64,000 nucleotides of DNA from Atlantibacter subterraneus (GTDB lineage Bacteria > Pseudomonadota > Gammaproteobacteria > Enterobacterales > Enterobacteriaceae). The stretch is taken from the NCBI RefSeq assembly GCF_027853245.1, contig NZ_JAPTZM010000003.1; one strand, given 5' to 3'. The translations under genes and the position numbers were made by a program. This document shows positions 52,712 through 61,975 of the stretch, piece after piece. The notes beneath the pieces were generated by a model. That model was not told where the DNA came from. It searched no databases and saw only the letters and a list, made by a program, of their open reading frames with translations. How positions within the stretch are numbered: the stretch's first letter is position 1; each line of letters opens with the position of its first letter.

Positions 52712-53848
52712 ATGGTTTTGCACTCTACGCGCTGGCTGGCGCTCAGTTACTTCACCTACTTCTTTAGCTACGGCATTTTCTTACCTTTCTGGAGCGTCTG
52801 GCTCAAAGGTATCGGCTTAGCGCCGGAAACCATCGGCCTGCTGCTTGGCGCAGGATTAATCGCCCGCTTCCTTGGCAGCCTGCTATTGGCACCACGCGTG
52901 ACTGACCCCTCCCGGCTGGTGTTTGCGCTGCGCGTATTAGCCTTACTCACGCTCATTTTCGCCGTCGCGTTCTGGCTGGGCACCACTACCGCCTGGCTGC
53001 TGATTGTGATGGTTGGCTTCAACCTGTTTTTCTCGCCGCTGGTGCCGTTAACCGATGCGCTGGCCGGAACCTGGCAAAAGCAAATCCCCCTTGATTACGG
53101 CAAGGTGCGGGTCTGGGGATCGCTGGCATTCGTAATTGGATCGGCGCTCACCGGAAAACTGATCAGCATTTTCGATTATCAGGCCATCCTGGTGATGCTG
53201 AGCATTGGCGTGGCGTCGATGCTGCTCGGCATGATGCTGCGACCTTCCGTGATGCCGCAAGGGCAGGCGCGCCAGAACGAAAGCGCCGGCTGGCCCGCGT
53301 GGCGCAAACTGGTGCTCGAAAGCTGGCGCTTTCTGGCCTGCGTCTCGCTGTTGCAGGGCGCGCATGCCGCCTATTACGGCTTTAGCGCCATCTACTGGCA
53401 GGAAGCCGGTTATTCGGCTTCGGTGGTGGGCTACTTATGGTCGCTGGGTGTAGTCGCGGAAATCGTGGTCTTTACCCTCAGCAATAAACTGTTCCGCCGC
53501 TGGAGCGCCCGCGATTTGCTGCTGCTTTCGGCGCTGAGCGGGATTGTGCGTTGGTCGCTGATGGCCTGGACCACCGATTTGCCATGGCTGATCCTGGCGC
53601 AAATTCTCCACTGCGGCAGCTTCACGATCTGCCACCTCGCCGCCATGCGCTATATCTCGGCACGCCAGGGCAGCGAAGTGATTCGCTTACAGGCAGTTTA
53701 TTCCGCTGTCGCCATGGGGGGCAGTATCGCCATTATGACCATGTTCGCGGGCTTCCTGTTCCAGCACCTGCAAGGCGGGATGTTCTGGGTGATGGCGCTG
53801 CTGGCGGTGCCAGCAATCGCGCTGCGCCCCGCCGTGGTGGCGCGTTAA
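52712..53848 (+). CDS. hcaT: MFS transporter HcaT (3-phenylpropionate type)
   Basis: A 378-residue transporter with 12 membrane segments, closely matching E. coli HcaT (379 residues), the presumed 3-phenylpropionate/cinnamate importer. FFSYGIFLPFWSVWLKGIGL at the start and YGKVRVWGSLAFVIGSALTG near residue 130 are family signatures. The hcaR-hcaEFCBD catabolic genes that neighbour it in K-12 are absent, so its substrate here is open. It overlaps csiE by four bases at the shared stop region. Confidence 0.9.
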   Translation: MVLHSTRWLALSYFTYFFSYGIFLPFWSVWLKGIGLAPETIGLLLGAGLIARFLGSLLLAPRVTDPSRLVFALRVLALLTLIFAVAFWLGTTTAWLLIVMVGFNLFFSPLVPLTDALAGTWQKQIPLDYGKVRVWGSLAFVIGSALTGKLISIFDYQAILVMLSIGVASMLLGMMLRPSVMPQGQARQNESAGWPAWRKLVLESWRFLACVSLLQGAHAAYYGFSAIYWQEAGYSASVVGYLWSLGVVAEIVVFTLSNKLFRRWSARDLLLLSALSGIVRWSLMAWTTDLPWLILAQILHCGSFTICHLAAMRYISARQGSEVIRLQAVYSAVAMGGSIAIMTMFAGFLFQHLQGGMFWVMALLAVPAIALRPAVVAR

Positions 53849-55122
53849 TTTTCCAGAATTTCACGAATACGCTGCTGCTGGTTTTCCCCCAGCGGCAGCG
53901 TGGCGTGGATCAGCGGTGCGGAGAACAGCGGCAGCGAGGTATGGTAAGGGGTGATAATCAACGCCACCTCCTTCGATGCGCCTTGTTTCTGGAACGTATG
54001 GACCGACAGGTATTTGATATTCAGCGGCAGCAGCGTTAATTCCCGTAGCTGATGCTCAATCTGCTCTTCCAGCTGTTGGTCATTGCCGGTCAGCAGCAAT
54101 ACCTGCTTCTCCTGGATATCGCTCTCCTGCATCAGCCACGCGCCAAAAATAATGGCGATCAGGCCAATCTCTTCATCGGAAAACTGGATGCCATAGTGCG
54201 TTTCAAGCCGGGCGCAGGCCTCGCGGGTGGTGCGCATTAAGCGTGGATACAGCCGGGTGATCTCCTCCGGGAGCGCGTTATCAATGCCGATACCGAACAG
54301 GCAGCGATCCAGCGCCTGGGCGAGATGCACGTACAACTGCGCCGCCAGGCCGGTTTCATCGCTGAACGCCATACCGGAAAGATCGCGAAACGCGTTAATC
54401 AGCTCCGCCACCGCCAGCCGCAGCTGAATATCCTGCGGCTGATTGTCTTTCAGCGGGTCCGGCACGCGCAGCATCATAAACATCAGCGCCAGAAATAACT
54501 GTTCATCCTGATGCGGCGGCACCGGCACCCGGCGCTGCCAGTGGCGCATAATTTCCTGCGCCGCGAGATATTCCGCCCGCTGAGCGGTCCAGAGATTTTG
54601 TACCTGGTTAAAGCCCGGCGACTGACCGGCATGCTGCTCCATCAGGCAATATTGCAGGAACAGCCGCAGGAACTGAGTGTCGCGCGATTCGAACTGCCGG
54701 TTAAGCCGACGCCCGCAAAGGTTGACCAGCGCGTGTAAATTCGTATCGTCATAGCACGCGACGGGAATGCCGCGCTGCCGGAGTTCGGTTTTCAGCGTTG
54801 GGGTAAAATGCTGCTGCACAAAATGGGGGCACAGGCGCATAGCGCGACGCAGCCAGTGAAGCAGGCAAAGCCGGCGATCGAGTGGCGCACCTTCAATCCG
54901 GTAGCTGCCGTCGGGGTGGGTCATAATTGAAAGCCGGTGGTAGCGCTGGATCTCAGAACTGGTTTCAACGATATCCTGACGGGCGATGCCACCATCAACG
55001 CCGTTAATTTGCCCGATTAACTCCGGCGTCACGGTGCCGGGTAAATAGAGCATCAACAGCATCTGGCAGCGGCGCTGCGGACTGGAAAGCACGGATGGCG
55101 GCGAACAAATCTGTGTCATCAT
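53845..55122 (-). CDS. csiE: Stationary phase-inducible protein CsiE
   Basis: A 425-residue protein, one shorter than K-12 CsiE. The first half is a winged-helix-like region; the second half contains PRD-like regulatory domains, as in transcriptional antiterminators (THYGIQFSDEEIGLIAIIFG near residue 310). In E. coli it is induced by sigma S and cAMP-CRP. Targets are unknown. It converges on hcaT. Confidence 0.92.
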   Translation of the reverse strand: MMTQICSPPSVLSSPQRRCQMLLMLYLPGTVTPELIGQINGVDGGIARQDIVETSSEIQRYHRLSIMTHPDGSYRIEGAPLDRRLCLLHWLRRAMRLCPHFVQQHFTPTLKTELRQRGIPVACYDDTNLHALVNLCGRRLNRQFESRDTQFLRLFLQYCLMEQHAGQSPGFNQVQNLWTAQRAEYLAAQEIMRHWQRRVPVPPHQDEQLFLALMFMMLRVPDPLKDNQPQDIQLRLAVAELINAFRDLSGMAFSDETGLAAQLYVHLAQALDRCLFGIGIDNALPEEITRLYPRLMRTTREACARLETHYGIQFSDEEIGLIAIIFGAWLMQESDIQEKQVLLLTGNDQQLEEQIEHQLRELTLLPLNIKYLSVHTFQKQGASKEVALIITPYHTSLPLFSAPLIHATLPLGENQQQRIREILEN

Positions 55123-55247
55123 CCAAAAGTTCCAGTTAGGTTAATCAAAGCTAAGCGTAGTTAAAGTATGAGTCACCGTTAGAACGCCACTGGACTTTCA
55201 TTTGGTAATCCTGTCTGGCTCACAGATTTTTTTGTATGGAAGAGATA

Positions 55248-55895
55248 ATGCGCCCAACGATGTTAAGGATATTGCCCGCTTTGCCGCTGCTGACGCTCGT
55301 TTGCGCGGCACCGAGCTTTGCGCATCCCCACAGTTTCATTACCCTTAAAACGCAAATTATCGAAAAGGACGGTCAATTTACCGGTCTGCATATGCGCTGG
55401 GTGATGGATGAGATCACATCAGCCGACCTGTTGTATGACGCCGGGGACGCTAAACCCGGAACAGAGATCTGGAAAAAGCTGGCGGCGGAAGTCATGGCCA
55501 ACGTTATCGGGCAGCACTACTTCACCGAAGTGTGGCACGACGGCAAAAAGGTAACCTTTTTACCGGTGCCCCCGGAATACGGCATGGCGCGGGAGGGGCA
55601 TCAGGCGGTACTGACGTTTATCCTGCCGCTGGCAAAGCCGCAGCCGCTGGCCGGGCAGCGCTACAGCATCTCAACCTTTGACCCGACCTATTATGTTGAT
55701 ATGAGCTACGAAGCGATCCATGACGTCACGCTGCCCGCCGCACTCGCCGGTCAGTGTAAACTGACGATGACCACCCCGACGCCCACGGCAGATACTCAGG
55801 CCTTCGCGCTGTCGCTCGATAAAGAAGACGCGCCGCCGGAAGATATGGAGTTGGGGAAACAATTTGCCCAGAAGGTTGAGTTGCAATGTCAGTAG
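55248..55895 (+). CDS. DUF1007 periplasmic protein, ZevA-like
   Basis: A 215-residue secreted protein: signal peptide ending at SFA (residue 25), then AHPHSFITLKTQ, the His-containing start of mature DUF1007 proteins. In Haemophilus the related ZevA partners ZevB for zinc uptake. The ATG at 55248 follows GGAAGAG; a frame start 4 codons upstream lacks a ribosome site. It overlaps the next gene by 10 bases. K-12 has yfhR here instead. Confidence 0.8.
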   Translation: MRPTMLRILPALPLLTLVCAAPSFAHPHSFITLKTQIIEKDGQFTGLHMRWVMDEITSADLLYDAGDAKPGTEIWKKLAAEVMANVIGQHYFTEVWHDGKKVTFLPVPPEYGMAREGHQAVLTFILPLAKPQPLAGQRYSISTFDPTYYVDMSYEAIHDVTLPAALAGQCKLTMTTPTPTADTQAFALSLDKEDAPPEDMELGKQFAQKVELQCQ

Positions 55896-56866
55896 TGTTT
55901 TCAACGCCGAAACCCGCGCGACGCTGGGTACAACTATGGCCGCTGGGCCTGTTTTTGCTGCTGGCGATCGTAGCCGGGGTGCTGCTCTGGCAGCACTGGC
56001 CGCGCCTGATGATGCAGAGCATAATCTGGCAGCGCAGCGTCAATCTGGAACTTAGTGCGCTGCTGAAACGCGTGGCGGAAAATCCCCGCCAGGCGGGCGG
56101 GGCGCTGCTGCTGTTCAGCTTTGTGTATGGCGTACTCCATGCCCTGGGGCCGGGCCACGGTAAAGTGGTGATTACCACCTGGCTGGCGACCCATCCGTCA
56201 AAACTCAAGTCCAGCTTAGGGCTGACGTTTGCCTCATCGCTGCTGCAAGGGCTGGTGGCGATTGGCCTGGTGATCGTGGTGCTGTCGCTGCTGGCCTTGC
56301 CCGCCCGGCAGTTGCATATGAGTAGTTTCTGGCTGGAGAAGGGCAGTTTCCTGCTGGTGGGCGTGCTGGGCGTAATGCTGTGCTGGCGGGCGATTAACCG
56401 ACTGCGTGGATTACTGCGCCGCCCCAAATTCAGCGCCTTCACTTTACCTCACGTTCACAGTGAACATTGCGGCTGTGGGCATCAGCATCTCCCCACGCAG
56501 CAGCAACTGGAGCAGAGTGACGACTGGCGCGCGCGCCTGATGATTATTCTTTCCATGGGGATGCGCCCCTGTTCCGGCGCGATTATGGTGCTGTTATTCA
56601 GCAAAGTGATTGGCGTGTTCGGCTGGGGAATCGCTGCGGCGCTGGCGATGGCGGCGGGAACCTCATTAACCATTTCCTCGCTGGCGCTGCTGGTGCACAG
56701 CTTCCGAACCCTGGCGATCCGCCTGAGCGGCAATAAAACGCCCGCGCTGTGGCGGCAGGTGGGCTGGACAACGCTGGCGTTAGCGGGCGGGGCGATCCTG
56801 ATTCTGGCGGCGGTGATTATGTGGCTCAGCGCCCAGCCGCCGGGCGGCGGGCTCCGTCCCTTCTAA
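55886..56866 (+). CDS. NicO-family zinc/nickel/cobalt transporter, ZevB-like
   Basis: A 326-residue membrane protein of the NicO/RcnA superfamily with six or seven helices. The metal motif HALGPGHGK is near residue 89. A cytoplasmic His/Cys-rich loop (HVHSEHCGCGHQH near 190-202) probably binds metal. SMGMRPCSGA is typical of the family. Adjacent to the DUF1007 gene in one operon, as in zevAB. Import of zinc is inferred; export of nickel/cobalt is the alternative. Confidence 0.82.
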   Translation: MSVVFSTPKPARRWVQLWPLGLFLLLAIVAGVLLWQHWPRLMMQSIIWQRSVNLELSALLKRVAENPRQAGGALLLFSFVYGVLHALGPGHGKVVITTWLATHPSKLKSSLGLTFASSLLQGLVAIGLVIVVLSLLALPARQLHMSSFWLEKGSFLLVGVLGVMLCWRAINRLRGLLRRPKFSAFTLPHVHSEHCGCGHQHLPTQQQLEQSDDWRARLMIILSMGMRPCSGAIMVLLFSKVIGVFGWGIAAALAMAAGTSLTISSLALLVHSFRTLAIRLSGNKTPALWRQVGWTTLALAGGAILILAAVIMWLSAQPPGGGLRPF

Positions 56867-56869
56867 ACA

Positions 56870-56901
56870 AAAATGCCCTGTCGGTGTGGACAGGGCATTT
56901 T
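56870..56901. terminator. Bidirectional terminator between zevB-like gene and suhB
   Basis: AAAATGCCCTGTC-ggtgtg-GACAGGGCATTTT is a perfect 13-base stem serving both convergent genes. Confidence 0.9.
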
Positions 56902-56918
56902 GCATTCTAAAAAACCGA

Positions 56919-57722
56919 TTAACGCTTCAGAGCGTCGCTCAGTTCTTCACGCATGTTGGCGAGCATCGCTTTCACCACGCGCGGGTTACCCGCGACCAGG
57001 TTGCCGGTCATGATGTAGTTATGACCGCCGGTGAAATCACAGACCAGACCGCCCGCTTCACGCACCAACAGTTCGCCGCCAGCGAAATCCCACGGCTTCA
57101 GGTTGATTTCAAAGAAACCGTCAACGCGGCCCGCAGCCACATAGGCCAGGTCCAGCGCAGCGGAACCGGTGCGGCGGAAGTCGGCGCACTGGGTGAACAG
57201 TTTGCTCACGATATTGATGAACGTGGCGGAGTGCTGTTTGGCTTTGAACGGGAAGCCGGTCGCCAGAATGGTGCCATCCAGATCGCGTGCATTGCTGCCG
57301 CGCAGACGATACCCGTTGAGCTGTGCGCCCTGGCCGCGAACGGCGGTGAACAGTTCATTGCGCATCGGATCGTAAACCACAGCCACTTCAGTACGGCCTT
57401 TCACGCGTACGGCGATGGAAACGGAAAAATGGGGGAGGCGTTTAACGAAGTTGGTGGTGCCATCCAGCGGATCGATAACCCATTGTACATCCTGGTCGGT
57501 GCCTTCGTGTTCGCCGCTTTCTTCGGTAATAATGGTGTGTTGCGGGTAAGACTGGCGGATGGTGTCGATGATAATGCGCTCTGCGCCTTTATCCACGTTG
57601 GTCACAAAATCGTTGCTGCCTTTCTGGCTGGTTTCTACGGCGTCCGGCGTTTCGTAGTTTTTGGCGATAAAGTTTCCGGCCTTGCGCGCAGCACGCACGG
57701 CGATGTTGAGCATCGGATGCAT
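56919..57722 (-). CDS. suhB: Inositol monophosphatase / Nus factor SuhB
   Basis: A 267-residue inositol monophosphatase-fold protein, as in K-12. Metal ligands Glu67 (TEESGE), Asp84 and Asp87 (DPLDGT) are present. In E. coli, besides phosphatase activity, it joins NusA/B/E/G in rRNA antitermination and boosts rRNA folding. It is divergent from trmJ. Confidence 0.97.
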   Translation of the reverse strand: MHPMLNIAVRAARKAGNFIAKNYETPDAVETSQKGSNDFVTNVDKGAERIIIDTIRQSYPQHTIITEESGEHEGTDQDVQWVIDPLDGTTNFVKRLPHFSVSIAVRVKGRTEVAVVYDPMRNELFTAVRGQGAQLNGYRLRGSNARDLDGTILATGFPFKAKQHSATFINIVSKLFTQCADFRRTGSAALDLAYVAAGRVDGFFEINLKPWDFAGGELLVREAGGLVCDFTGGHNYIMTGNLVAGNPRVVKAMLANMREELSDALKR

Positions 57723-57844
57723 CAGGTATCTCTCACTGGATGTTAAAGAACGGGGAAATCGGCGCGCAGTATAGCAGGGAGTTCGGATTATGTCTCAGGT
57801 TTATGATAGGATAGCGACATATTATTAAATTGTGTCGGTTCGCT

Positions 57845-58588
57845 ATGCTGCAAAACATTCGTATCGTGCTGGTGGAGACCTCTCACACCGGCAACATGGG
57901 CTCTGTCGCCCGCGCCATGAAAACCATGGGCCTTACCAATCTCTGGCTGGTTAACCCGCTGGTAAAACCCGATTCCCAGGCCATCGCTCTGGCGGCCGGT
58001 GCCAGCGATGTGATCGGCAACGCCACTATTGTTGATACGCTCGATGAAGCGCTATCCGGCTGTAGCCTGGTAGTTGGCACCAGCGCCCGTTCCCGCACGC
58101 TGCCGTGGCCTATGCTCGATCCGCGCGAATGCGGTCTGAAAAGCGTTTCTGAAGCCGCTCACGCGCCGGTCGCGCTGGTGTTTGGCCGCGAGCGCGTCGG
58201 CTTAACCAATGATGAGCTGCAAAAGTGCCATTATCACGTGGCGATTGCCGCCAATCCGGAATACAGCTCGCTGAACCTGGCGATGGCGGTGCAGGTGATT
58301 GCTTATGAAGTGCGCATGGCCTGGCTGGCTGCCGAACAGCAGCAAACCGCAGCGGTGGAAAGTGAAGAAGCGCCGTACCCGCTGGTGGATGATTTAGAGC
58401 GTTTTTACGGTCATCTGGAGCAGGTATTGCTCAACACCGGCTTTATCCGCGCCAACCATCCCGGCCAGGTGATGAACAAATTACGCCGCCTGTTTACCCG
58501 CGCACGCCCGGAAAGTCAGGAACTTAACATCCTGCGCGGCATGTTGGCGTCCATTGATAGCACCCATAAAAAAGACCCGAATACTTGA
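57845..58588 (+). CDS. trmJ: tRNA (cytidine/uridine-32-2'-O)-methyltransferase TrmJ
   Basis: A 247-residue SPOUT methyltransferase that 2'-O-methylates position 32 of several tRNAs. The C-terminal knot of the SPOUT domain includes ALVFGRERVGLTN near residue 115 and SSLNLAMAVQVIAYE near 145. The start MLQNIRIVL equals that of K-12; the frame opens 5 codons upstream. Confidence 0.96.
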   Translation: MLQNIRIVLVETSHTGNMGSVARAMKTMGLTNLWLVNPLVKPDSQAIALAAGASDVIGNATIVDTLDEALSGCSLVVGTSARSRTLPWPMLDPRECGLKSVSEAAHAPVALVFGRERVGLTNDELQKCHYHVAIAANPEYSSLNLAMAVQVIAYEVRMAWLAAEQQQTAAVESEEAPYPLVDDLERFYGHLEQVLLNTGFIRANHPGQVMNKLRRLFTRARPESQELNILRGMLASIDSTHKKDPNT

Positions 58589-58605
58589 GTAAATTACCAG
58601 GGTAA
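58581..58605 (+). promoter_or_regulatory. IscR type 1 site, distal
   Basis: A 25-base stretch starting ATACTTGAGTAAATTACC fits the [2Fe-2S]-IscR consensus ATASYYGACT-RWWWY-AGTCRRSTAT with a few mismatches, directly adjoining the next site. Confidence 0.65.
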
Positions 58606-58630
58606 ATAGTTGACCAATTTACTCAGGAAT
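58606..58630 (+). promoter_or_regulatory. IscR type 1 site overlapping the iscR -35 region
   Basis: A 25-base stretch starting ATAGTTGACCAATTTACTC fits the type 1 consensus well and includes a TTGACC -35 hexamer. Cluster-loaded IscR would repress the operon here. Confidence 0.78.
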
Positions 58631-58714
58631 GTCAGACTTGCGCCTGCTATGCAACACCCCACTTTACAAATAAACACCCCCGCTTCGAGGGGCGACGTTG
58701 AGGTTAAGTAAGAC

Positions 58715-59203
58715 ATGAGACTGACATCAAAAGGGCGTTATGCCGTGACCGCAATGCTGGACGTTGCACTTAACTCCGAAGCGGGTCCGGTACCGTTGGC
58801 TGATATCTCAGAACGACAGGGTATTTCACTCTCCTATCTGGAGCAACTCTTCTCCCGTCTGCGCAAAAACGGACTGGTGTCGAGCGTGCGTGGTCCAGGC
58901 GGCGGTTACCTGTTAGGTAAAGATCCCAGCGCCATCGCGGTAGGTGAAGTGATCAGTGCTGTTGACGAGTCGGTTGACGCGACCCGTTGTCAGGGCAAAG
59001 GCGGCTGTCAGGGCGGCGACAAGTGCTTAACACACGCACTGTGGCGCGACCTGAGCGATCGTCTGACTGATTTTCTGAACAACATTACTTTGGGTGAACT
59101 GGTTAACAACCAGGAAGTACTCGACGTGTCAGGCCGGCAACATACCGAAGCGCATCGCCCGGCCCGCGCACAGGATGCCATTAACGTAAAACTGCGCGCA
59201 TAA
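58715..59203 (+). CDS. iscR: Iron-sulfur cluster regulator IscR
   Basis: A 162-residue Rrf2-family regulator. The [2Fe-2S] ligands Cys92, Cys98, Cys104 and His107 are all present in CQGKGGCQGGDKCLTH, with the winged helix before them. Holo-IscR represses isc; apo-IscR activates suf. First gene of the operon. Confidence 0.98.
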   Translation: MRLTSKGRYAVTAMLDVALNSEAGPVPLADISERQGISLSYLEQLFSRLRKNGLVSSVRGPGGGYLLGKDPSAIAVGEVISAVDESVDATRCQGKGGCQGGDKCLTHALWRDLSDRLTDFLNNITLGELVNNQEVLDVSGRQHTEAHRPARAQDAINVKLRA

Positions 59204-59221
59204 CTAAAAAAAGTTTTATCG

Positions 59222-59289
59222 GAATCAGGCCAGGGTGGATTCATTTCCCCCTGCCGCCTTCGGCATACATCCCGCCGGTTGCCTGATTC
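59222..59289 (+). promoter_or_regulatory. Long hairpin in the iscR-iscS gap
   Basis: GAATCAGGC (59222-59230) and GCCTGATTC (59281-59289) close a structured 68-base element in the 118-base gap. In E. coli, the structure at this place protects iscR when RyhB triggers decay of iscSUA mRNA. Confidence 0.6.
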
Positions 59290-59321
59290 AGAGCATTTGA
59301 GATGTACGGAGCTTAAGAGCA

Positions 59322-60536
59322 ATGAAATTACCGATTTACCTCGACTACTCTGCGACTACGCCGGTAGACCCGCGCGTCGCCGAGAAAATGCTGCAACATA
59401 TGACTATGGATGGGATCTTCGGTAACCCGGCGTCCCGTTCACACCGTTTCGGCTGGCAGGCGGAAGAGGCGGTAGACGTCGCCCGCAATCACATTGCAGA
59501 CCTGCTGGGCGCGGACCCGCGTGAAATTGTTTTCACCTCCGGCGCGACCGAATCCGATAACCTGGCGATTAAAGGTGCGGCCAACTTCTATCAGAAAAAA
59601 GGCAAGCACATCATCACCTGCAAAACCGAACACAAAGCGGTGCTGGATACCTGCCGTCAGCTTGAGCGCGAAGGCTTCGAGGTGACCTATCTGTCTCCGC
59701 AGAGCAACGGCATTATCGACCTGAAAGCGCTCGAAGCCGCGATGCGTGACGACACCATCCTGGTTTCCATCATGCACGTGAACAACGAAATCGGCGTGGT
59801 GCAGGATATCGACACCATCGGCGAACTGTGCCGTGCGCGTGGGATTATTTTCCACGTTGACGCCACCCAGAGCGTGGGCAAACTGCCTATCGACCTGAGC
59901 AAGCTGAAAGTCGATCTGATGTCCTTCTCCGGCCATAAAATCTACGGTCCGAAAGGCATCGGCGGCCTGTACGTGCGTCGTAAACCGCGTATCCGTATCG
60001 AAGCGCAGATGCACGGCGGCGGTCACGAGCGCGGCATGCGTTCCGGTACGCTGCCGGTTCACCAGATCGTCGGTATGGGCGAAGCCTACCGTATCGCCAA
60101 AGAAGAGATGGCGAGCGAAATGGAACGCCTGCGCGGCCTGCGTCTGCGTCTGTGGAACGGCATCAAAGATATCGAAGAAGTGTATCTGAATGGCGATCTG
60201 GAGCAGGGCGTTCCGACCATTCTGAACGTGAGCTTTAACTATGTTGAGGGCGAGTCGCTGATTATGGCGCTCAAGGATCTGGCGGTATCGTCCGGTTCAG
60301 CCTGTACCTCTGCAAGCCTTGAACCGTCTTATGTGCTGCGCGCGCTGGGGATGAACGACGAACTGGCGCACAGCTCGATCCGTTTCTCTCTGGGACGTTT
60401 CACCACGGTCGAAGAGATCGACTACACCATCGAGCTGGTTCGCAAATCGATTGGCCGTCTGCGCGACCTTTCTCCGCTGTGGGAAATGTTTAAGCAGGGC
60501 GTGGATCTGAACAGCATCGAGTGGGCGCACCACTAA
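59322..60536 (+). CDS. iscS: Cysteine desulfurase IscS
   Basis: A 404-residue PLP enzyme, same length as K-12 IscS. It takes sulfur from cysteine as a persulfide on Cys328 (SSGSACTSASLEPSY) and passes it to IscU, ThiI and TusA. The PLP lysine is Lys206 in SGHKIYGPKG. Confidence 0.98.
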   Translation: MKLPIYLDYSATTPVDPRVAEKMLQHMTMDGIFGNPASRSHRFGWQAEEAVDVARNHIADLLGADPREIVFTSGATESDNLAIKGAANFYQKKGKHIITCKTEHKAVLDTCRQLEREGFEVTYLSPQSNGIIDLKALEAAMRDDTILVSIMHVNNEIGVVQDIDTIGELCRARGIIFHVDATQSVGKLPIDLSKLKVDLMSFSGHKIYGPKGIGGLYVRRKPRIRIEAQMHGGGHERGMRSGTLPVHQIVGMGEAYRIAKEEMASEMERLRGLRLRLWNGIKDIEEVYLNGDLEQGVPTILNVSFNYVEGESLIMALKDLAVSSGSACTSASLEPSYVLRALGMNDELAHSSIRFSLGRFTTVEEIDYTIELVRKSIGRLRDLSPLWEMFKQGVDLNSIEWAHH

Positions 60537-60564
60537 TTCGACAAGATTTCTGGAGAACATCAAC

Positions 60565-60951
60565 ATGGCATACAGCGAAAAAGTTATCGATCATTACGAA
60601 AATCCGCGCAACGTCGGCTCCTTCGACAACAGCGACGACTCAGTAGGCAGCGGCATGGTTGGCGCACCGGCCTGTGGTGACGTGATGAAGTTGCAGATTA
60701 AAGTCAACAATGACGGTATCATCGAAGACGCGCGTTTCAAAACCTACGGCTGCGGTTCCGCCATCGCTTCCAGCTCTCTGATCACCGAGTGGGTGAAAGG
60801 CAAGAGCCTGGACGAAGCACAGGCGATCAAGAACACCGATATCGCCGAGGAGCTGGAACTGCCGCCGGTTAAAATTCACTGCTCAATCCTGGCAGAAGAC
60901 GCTATCAAAGCGGCCATTGCGGATTACAAAAGCAAACGTGAAGCTAAATAA
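60565..60951 (+). CDS. iscU: Iron-sulfur cluster scaffold IscU
   Basis: A 128-residue scaffold. Cluster ligands Cys37, Cys63 and Cys106 and the labilising Asp39 are present, as is the LPPVK motif bound by HscA just before Cys106. Confidence 0.98.
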   Translation: MAYSEKVIDHYENPRNVGSFDNSDDSVGSGMVGAPACGDVMKLQIKVNNDGIIEDARFKTYGCGSAIASSSLITEWVKGKSLDEAQAIKNTDIAEELELPPVKIHCSILAEDAIKAAIADYKSKREAK

Positions 60952-60975
60952 TCATTGATGAATTGAGGTTGTTGT

Positions 60976-61299
60976 ATGTCGATTACCCTTAGCGAAAGCG
61001 CTGCTGCGCGCGTGAATACTTTTCTGGCCAACCGGGGTAAAGGCTTTGGCCTGCGTCTCGGCGTCCGGACCTCCGGCTGCTCCGGTATGGCGTATGTGCT
61101 GGAATTCGTGGACGCGCCCCAGGCAGAAGACACCGTGTTCGAAGACAAAGGCGTTAAAGTGGTGATCGACGGCAAGAGCCTGCAATTCTTAGATGGTACG
61201 CAGTTAGATTTCGTCAAAGAAGGCCTTAATGAAGGGTTTAAATTCACCAACCCGAACGTCAAAGACGAGTGTGGCTGCGGCGAAAGCTTCAACGTGTAG
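60976..61299 (+). CDS. iscA: Iron-sulfur cluster carrier IscA
   Basis: A 107-residue A-type carrier with the three ligand cysteines Cys35, Cys99 and Cys101 (TSGCSGMAY and ECGCGESF). It passes clusters to apo-proteins, mainly [4Fe-4S] enzymes. It follows iscU by 24 bases. Confidence 0.98.
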   Translation: MSITLSESAAARVNTFLANRGKGFGLRLGVRTSGCSGMAYVLEFVDAPQAEDTVFEDKGVKVVIDGKSLQFLDGTQLDFVKEGLNEGFKFTNPNVKDECGCGESFNV

Positions 61300-61311
61300 T
61301 TCCCGCAATGA

Positions 61312-61415
61312 CCTTCCGCGTCCGGCTGGGCGCGGAAGGGTAGAAAACCATGCCATACCTGCTTTCTCAATAACGCGCGCCGGGGCAGTAAATTGAACCG
61401 GGTTGTCGCGTTATT
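61312..61415 (+). other. Two hairpins in the iscA-hscB gap
   Basis: CCTTCCGCG (61312-61320) pairs with CGCGGAAGG (61331-61339), and AATAACGCG (61369-61377) with CGCGTTATT (61407-61415). Neither is followed by a T-run. They separate the iscSUA part from hscBA-fdx. Confidence 0.55.
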
Positions 61416-61444
61416 GCGCATGCGGGTATTACCCTGAGAACGTT

Positions 61445-61960
61445 ATGGATTACTTCACCCTCTTTGGTTTGCCGGTTGGCTACGCGATTGACATGGCTTC
61501 TCTGTCAGCGCGCTACCAGGATCTGCAACGCCAGTTCCATCCCGATAAATTCGCCAGCCACCCTCAGGCCGATCAACTGGCCGCGCTCCAGCAATCCGCG
61601 ACCATCAATCAGGCCTGGCAAACGCTGCGCCATCCGCTTAACCGCGCGGAATACATGCTTTCGCTGCACGGTTTCGATCTGGCCAACGAACAGCATACGG
61701 TGCGCGATACCGCGTTTTTGATGGAACAGCTGGAGCTGCGTGAAGAGCTCGACGAAATTGAACGCGCCGGTGATGAAAACCGCCTGGCGAGTTTTACCAC
61801 GCGCATTCAGGCGCTATACCGTGCGCGCCATCAGCAAATGGTGGCGGAGCTGGACAGCCGGGCGTGGGAAAAGGCGGCGGATACCGTTCGTAAACTCCGT
61901 TTTCTTGATAAATTGCAGCACCAGACAGAACAACTCGAAGAAAAGCTGCTTGGTTTTTAA
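61445..61960 (+). CDS. hscB: Fe-S assembly J-domain co-chaperone HscB
   Basis: A 171-residue type III J-protein, the length of K-12 HscB. The HPD motif is at residues 32-34 (QRQFHPDKF). The C-terminal three-helix bundle binds IscU. The start MDYFTLFGL matches K-12. Confidence 0.97.
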   Translation: MDYFTLFGLPVGYAIDMASLSARYQDLQRQFHPDKFASHPQADQLAALQQSATINQAWQTLRHPLNRAEYMLSLHGFDLANEQHTVRDTAFLMEQLELREELDEIERAGDENRLASFTTRIQALYRARHQQMVAELDSRAWEKAADTVRKLRFLDKLQHQTEQLEEKLLGF

Positions 61961-61975
61961 TTCTGGAAGCTAAAC

